Made by a program: the position numbers and the translations under genes. Below, piece after piece: positions 3,746 to 7,396 of a stretch of 7,396 nt of DNA (the first letter of the stretch is position 1; every line of letters starts with the position of its first letter). The DNA is taken from the NCBI GenBank assembly GCA_038244055.1, contig JBBRTW010000375.1, forward strand, positions 1-7,396, read 5' to 3'. The DNA is from DASPKW01 sp038244055 (GTDB lineage: Bacteria; Planctomycetota; Phycisphaerae; Tepidisphaerales; Tepidisphaeraceae). The notes under the pieces were generated by a model, which worked only from the letters and a program-made list of their open reading frames with translations, was not told the DNA's origin and did no database searches.

Positions 3746-6544
3746 ATGGAAGACGATGTGGAGAAGAATCTGGCGGTGGAGGCGGAAAGGGCCGCGGGCG
3801 GTGCGCCGGCGGGTGCGGACGCCGCGCCAGGTGAGGGGGCTGCGCCGGCCGGGGAGGAGGCGCGCGAGGGTGAAGGCGCGGAGGTGCGTAAGACTGGCCG
3901 AGCGGTGGATCACGGGAAGGCCGAGCTCTCCCCCGCCATGCGGCAGTACGTCAAATTCAAGGAGCTGCATCCGGGCTACGTGCTCTTCTTTCGCATGGGG
4001 GATTTCTACGAGATGTTCTGGGAGGATGCGCGCACCTGCAACAAGGTGTTGGGGGTGACACTCACCTCGCGCTCGCGCGGGGGGCTGGATGCGGCCGAGT
4101 CGATTCCGATGGCGGGGGTGCCGTTTCATTCGGTGGAGGGGTATCTGCGGCGGATGATCGCGGCCGGGTACAAGGTGGCGATCTGCGAGCAGATGGAAGA
4201 CCCTGCGACGGCCAAGGGAGTCATTCGGCGCGAGGTGACGCGCCTGATGACGCCGGGGACGCTCACCGATGATCCGCTGCTGGATGGGCGGGTGGATAAT
4301 TACCTGGCGGCGGTGGCGTTTAACGTGACCAGGACCGAGGGGTATCGGGCGGGGCTGGCGTGGGTGGAACTATCAACCGGCGCGGTGGTGGCGACCAGCG
4401 CTTCGCAGGGGCAGGTGCTGGATGAACTGGCGCGATTGCGGCCGGCCGAGGTGCTGGTGCCGGAACATGCCACCGGGCAGGCGCATGAGATCGCGCGGGC
4501 GATCGAGGCGCTGGGGATCAAGGCGATCACGCCTCGGCCGGGGTGGCAGTTCACGAGCCATCATGCGAAGGAGACGGTGCAGAAGCAGTGGCAGGTGGGA
4601 ACCGTGGGAGGGTTTGGTTTTGCGGATGATGATCCTGGCGTGCTGGCGATCGCGGCGGTGCTGAGTTACCTGGAGGAGACGCAGAAATCGGGGCTGGGGC
4701 ACTTGCAGGCGCCGCGGCGGCATAGCGTGGAGGATCATCTCATCATCGATCCGGCCTCGTGGCGGAGCCTGGAGGTCGATCGGACAGTGAGGAGCGGCGG
4801 GACCGAGGGCACGCTCTTGTCGGCCATCGACCGGACGCGGAGCACGATGGGAGGGCGGCTGCTGCGGCAGTGGCTGCGCAGTCCGCTGCGGGATCGGGAG
4901 CATATCGAAGCGCGGCAGGATGCGATCGCGGCGCTGCTGGACTCGGCCGGGGATTTGAAGTTCGTCGTGGGGGAGATGGAGAAGGTTTGCGATATTGAGA
5001 GGATCATCGGGCGGATCGCGGTGAACCGGGCCAACCCGCGCGATCTGGCGGGGCTGGGGCGGTGCATGATGGATTTGTCGGGCGAGGGTGGGCTGCTGGC
5101 GCGGCTGGAGAAGCTGCCGAAATTCGAGCAGGTTGCGCCGGAACTGGTGAAGCTGCGTGCGTTCTGCGGCCAAAAGTCGGAGTACATCACGGGGGCGATC
5201 ATGAGCGATCCCGCGCCGCATCTGCGCGAGGGCGGAGTGATCGCGGGCGGGTTTGATGCGGAACTGGACCGGCTGCGCGATATGGGGACCAACTCGCAGG
5301 CGTGGCTGGCGGATTATCAAGGCCGGCTGGCGAAGGAGACGGGGATCGATCGGCTGAAGGTCTCGTACAACAAGGTGTTTGGGTATTACATTGAAGTCAG
5401 CAACGCGCATAAGGACAAAGTCTCGCCGGCCTGGACGCGCAAGCAGACGACGACGACTTCGGAGCGCTACATCACGGCCGAGCTCAAGAGTTTCGAGACC
5501 GATGCGCTGGGGGCGCGCGATAAATCGATCGGGCTGGAGCAGGCGCTGTTCGAGAATGTTCGGCAGGCGCTGCTGCCGGACATGAGCCAGTTCCAGGAAT
5601 TGGCGGCGGCGTTGGCGCGGCTGGATGTGCTGGCTGGGCTGGCGATGCTGGCGCAGGAGCGACGCTATTGCCGGCCGCTGATGAGCGAGGATCGGCTGCT
5701 GGAGATTGTGGATGGAAGGCATCCGGTGCTGGATCAGCAGCTCGGGAGCGAGTTCGTGGCCAACGATCTGCGCTTCGGGGAGGCCGATACGCTGGCGCTG
5801 ATCACAGGCCCGAATATGGCGGGTAAGTCGACGTATATCCGGCAGGCGGCATTGTGCGTTCTGCTGGCGCAGGTGGGGTCTTATGTGCCGGCCAAGAGCG
5901 CGAACATCGGGATCGTCGACCGGCTCTTCACGCGCATCGGGGCCAGCGATGAACTGCACAGCGGGCAGTCGACGTTCATGGTGGAGATGACCGAGACGGC
6001 GAACATTCTCAATAATGCGACCGAGCGCTCGCTGGTGATATTGGATGAGATAGGCAGGGGGACGAGCACGCTCGATGGCTTGAGCCTGGCGTGGGCGATC
6101 TCGGAGCATATCGCCAGCAACGTGCGCTGCCGGACGCTTTTTGCAACCCACTATCATGAGCTGACGGATCTGGCGCAGCGATTCAAGGGGGTGCGGAATT
6201 TGAATGTGGCGGTGCGCGAGTGGGAGGATCAGGTGGTGTTTCTGCACCGGATCGTGGAGGGGGGGACGGATCGGTCTTATGGGATTCACGTCGCGCGGCT
6301 GGCGGGTGTGCCCAAGAGCGTTTTGGAGAGGGCGCGGCAACTGCTCTCCGAGCTGGCGGTGCATCATGTGTCGCTGAAGAAAGGCCTCAAGAATCGCAAG
6401 CCGGCCGATGAGAGTCAGATGGCCCTGTTCGAGGACCCCGCCGTGGAATTGCGCAAGGCGCTGGCCGGCGTGAACCTGGAGGCGATGACGCCGATGATGG
6501 CGTTTGAGATGGTCAAAGAGTGGAAAGAGAAGTGGGGGAGGTAA
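3746..6544 (+). CDS. mutS: DNA mismatch repair protein MutS
   Basis: Recognises base mismatches and small loops and, with ATP, recruits MutL for repair. At 932 residues it exceeds the usual 850-880. Residues 1-57 are a low-complexity Ala/Glu/Gly/Pro leader. The mismatch-binding domain follows, with GDFYEMF at 85-91 carrying the Phe87-x-Glu89 wedge. The connector domain spans about 180-310. The lever/core begins near 325, interrupted by the clamp at about 530-600. The ATPase domain has Walker A GPNMAGKST (688-696), Walker B ILDEIGRGTST with Asp767-Glu768, and a switch histidine in ATHYHEL (His802). QMALF at 891-895 matches the sliding-clamp binding motif, and the C-terminal helix AMTPMMAFEMVKEWKEKW is typical. 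An in-frame TAA at 3731 rules out an upstream start. No Shine-Dalgarno is seen, and since the leader is not conserved, a later start is possible. No mutL is in the window. The gene is intact and strongly G-rich in codon use. Confidence 0.98.
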   Translation: MEDDVEKNLAVEAERAAGGAPAGADAAPGEGAAPAGEEAREGEGAEVRKTGRAVDHGKAELSPAMRQYVKFKELHPGYVLFFRMGDFYEMFWEDARTCNKVLGVTLTSRSRGGLDAAESIPMAGVPFHSVEGYLRRMIAAGYKVAICEQMEDPATAKGVIRREVTRLMTPGTLTDDPLLDGRVDNYLAAVAFNVTRTEGYRAGLAWVELSTGAVVATSASQGQVLDELARLRPAEVLVPEHATGQAHEIARAIEALGIKAITPRPGWQFTSHHAKETVQKQWQVGTVGGFGFADDDPGVLAIAAVLSYLEETQKSGLGHLQAPRRHSVEDHLIIDPASWRSLEVDRTVRSGGTEGTLLSAIDRTRSTMGGRLLRQWLRSPLRDREHIEARQDAIAALLDSAGDLKFVVGEMEKVCDIERIIGRIAVNRANPRDLAGLGRCMMDLSGEGGLLARLEKLPKFEQVAPELVKLRAFCGQKSEYITGAIMSDPAPHLREGGVIAGGFDAELDRLRDMGTNSQAWLADYQGRLAKETGIDRLKVSYNKVFGYYIEVSNAHKDKVSPAWTRKQTTTTSERYITAELKSFETDALGARDKSIGLEQALFENVRQALLPDMSQFQELAAALARLDVLAGLAMLAQERRYCRPLMSEDRLLEIVDGRHPVLDQQLGSEFVANDLRFGEADTLALITGPNMAGKSTYIRQAALCVLLAQVGSYVPAKSANIGIVDRLFTRIGASDELHSGQSTFMVEMTETANILNNATERSLVILDEIGRGTSTLDGLSLAWAISEHIASNVRCRTLFATHYHELTDLAQRFKGVRNLNVAVREWEDQVVFLHRIVEGGTDRSYGIHVARLAGVPKSVLERARQLLSELAVHHVSLKKGLKNRKPADESQMALFEDPAVELRKALAGVNLEAMTPMMAFEMVKEWKEKWGR

Positions 6545-6570
6545 AGATCGTGCGAATCCGCGCGGGTGTT

Positions 6571-6777
6571 GGGTGCCATGCTCAGACCCGCGGCGACAGT
6601 CTCTGATCGCGAAACAGTCGTCATTCCGCGGGGATGAGCATGCCGGCGCGAATAGTCGATCGGGCTTCGGTCATTCGAGGAAATCCTGGAGCGGGAACGC
6701 CGGCATGCTCATCCCCGCCGATTCGACCGTTTTTGTCTTGCGGGCGCGGCTTTCGGCGTGGTCTGAGCATGGCACCC
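6571..6777. repeat. Nested perfect inverted repeats (outer 18-bp arms, inner 21-bp arms)
   Basis: The outer arms are GGGTGCCATGCTCAGACC (6571-6588) and its exact reverse complement (6760-6777). The inner arms are perfect over 21 bp: 6628-6648, containing GGGGATGAGCATGCCGG, and 6698-6718. The spacers between outer and inner arms are 39 and 41 bases, so the whole 207-bp unit is nearly symmetric, with a 49-base loop. Both arm types contain a CATGCTCA-type core. This resembles a REP/BIME-like or MITE-like intergenic repeat. No transposase lies nearby and no target-site duplication is evident. Confidence 0.75.
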
Positions 6778-6828
6778 GGCTTTCGATAATCGTCGCTCCC
6801 GCCACGGGGTACCGATCCAGCCAGAGGC

Positions 6829-6848
6829 AACCGATCATTCGATCGGTT
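6829..6848. promoter_or_regulatory. Perfect 8-bp dyad just upstream of the BatA-like start
   Basis: AACCGATC (6829-6836), spacer ATTC, GATCGGTT (6841-6848), ending 16 bases before the ATG at 6865. It could be an operator or a 5'-leader hairpin; the ribosome-binding region is otherwise free of a Shine-Dalgarno. No T-run follows, so it is not a terminator. Confidence 0.4.
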
Positions 6849-6864
6849 AAACTCGGCGTTGTCC

Positions 6865-7396
6865 ATGATGCTTCTCTCCCCCCTCACCCTCTGGCTTCTC
6901 ATCCCCTGGGCCGCGCTCGCGGCCTGGGTTTTCTGGGGGCGGCGGCAGCGGGTGCGGGTTTCGTTTTTGAAATTGTGGGATGCGCCCGACGAGCTTCGGC
7001 GGCCTCGGAACAAGGCGATGGAGCCGCCGCCGCTGGGGGTGATTTTGGCGATGCTGGCGGCCCTGGCGGGGATCCTGGCGGGGGCGCGCGTAAAGTTTTT
7101 GTATCGCGGGGAAGGGGATGGGCGGGTGTTCGAGGTGATCGTGGATCGTGGGGCGGGAATGTCGGCGCGGGATGGCAGTGGGAAGGCGCGGTTCGTGGAG
7201 GCGGCCGAGCGGGTGGCGAGGGCGCTGGCGGAGCGCGGCGAGGCGATCCAGGTTCGATTGCTGGAAACGCCGGGCGGCGAAGTGGGGACGTTCGCGGCCG
7301 GCGATCTGGCGGCCAGGGTCGCGCGGCCCAAGCGGACGGCGCTGGATACAGGGGCTGAAGTTCGCGCGGCGGCGGGGAGGGCGGCGGGGAGCGGGA
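6865..7396 (+). CDS. BatA-like membrane protein (aerotolerance-regulator N-terminal domain), partial
   Basis: The first 177 codons are open and run off the right edge. A hydrophobic helix at about 4-24 (LLSPLTLWLLIPWAALAAWV) is followed by an RRQRVRVSFLKLW segment and a second helix at about 55-74 (PPLGVILAMLAALAGILAGA). This two-helix layout and the basic VSFLKLW region match the BatA N-terminal domain (Pfam PF07584). A von Willebrand A-like strand follows, VFEVIVDRGAGMSARDG (about 88-104). The expected metal-site motif Asp-x-Ser-x-Ser reads Asp94-Arg-Gly96-Ala-Gly98, so both serines are glycine and metal binding is doubtful. BatA-type proteins are usually encoded near MoxR ATPases and DUF58 proteins; any such partners would lie beyond the edge. 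ATG 6865 or 6868 could be the start; neither has a Shine-Dalgarno. It lies 320 bases after mutS and is unlikely to be co-transcribed. Confidence 0.78.
   Translation, partial: MMLLSPLTLWLLIPWAALAAWVFWGRRQRVRVSFLKLWDAPDELRRPRNKAMEPPPLGVILAMLAALAGILAGARVKFLYRGEGDGRVFEVIVDRGAGMSARDGSGKARFVEAAERVARALAERGEAIQVRLLETPGGEVGTFAAGDLAARVARPKRTALDTGAEVRAAAGRAAGSG

Larger units (their letters stand above)
6545..6864. other. Spacer between mutS and the BatA-like gene, dominated by inverted repeats
   Basis: These 320 bases contain no convincing gene. The frames open across them continue out of phase into the neighbouring genes. Content: the nested inverted repeats at 6571-6777, a small hairpin near the mutS stop (CGCGGGT 6561-6567 with ACCCGCG 6586-6592), and a perfect 8-bp dyad just before the BatA-like start. 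No clear T-run terminator for mutS is present, so the repeat structure may serve that end. Confidence 0.55.

Noticed and set aside
4373..6367. 664-codon minus-strand open frame
   Set aside because: It lies antisense to mutS, with an Arg/His/Gln/Pro-rich composition caused by the strong codon bias of mutS.
6504..7358. 284-codon plus-strand open frame
   Set aside because: It begins at TTG inside mutS, crosses both inverted repeats and runs out of phase with the BatA-like gene, becoming Gly/Arg-rich.
1..7396. CRISPR array, prophage structural genes or defence system
   Set aside because: No spaced direct repeats and no phage or defence gene besides the recombinase can be seen.

Overview
The window looks like a chromosomal segment of a high-GC planctomycete-like bacterium (phylum Planctomycetota, possibly a Phycisphaerae relative). 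This rests on family resemblance only: a MutS with an Ala/Glu/Gly-rich leader, a BatA-type membrane protein, a MpsC/DUF2294 start, and a long serine recombinase whose N-terminal half and C-terminal helix-turn-helix extension resemble recombinases I associate with planctomycetes. No database search was possible.

Left edge (1-490, minus strand): the first 22 codons of a MpsC/DUF2294-family protein, then a gene-free stretch, then the 3' two-thirds of an initiator-type tRNA-Met(CAT). The tRNA keeps its anticodon arm, T arm, 3' acceptor strand and discriminator. It loses all tRNA identity at the D arm, and no convincing 5' part occurs anywhere in the window.

Middle (about 490-3430, minus strand): a compact recombinase cassette with no visible cargo. 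In transcription order it has a 58-codon small ORF, a 666-residue large serine recombinase whose ATG overlaps the small ORF's stop (ATGA), a strong intrinsic terminator, and a 72-residue small ORF with its own Shine-Dalgarno. The recombinase points toward the truncated tRNA, which is what integration into the initiator tRNA gene would look like, but the far junction is not resolved. An orphan bidirectional terminator and several dyads lie between the cassette and mutS.

Right part (3746-7396, plus strand): mutS, complete and with intact mismatch-binding, ATPase and clamp-binding motifs, then a 320-bp spacer. The spacer holds a nested pair of perfect inverted repeats (18-bp arms outside, 21-bp arms inside). 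It is followed by the N-terminal 177 codons of a BatA-like membrane protein that runs off the window; its predicted metal-binding motif is degenerate. mutS and the BatA-like gene probably do not share a function.

The most interesting items are the cargo-free serine-recombinase cassette beside a beheaded initiator tRNA, the 58-codon ORF coupled to the recombinase, and the nested palindrome after mutS.
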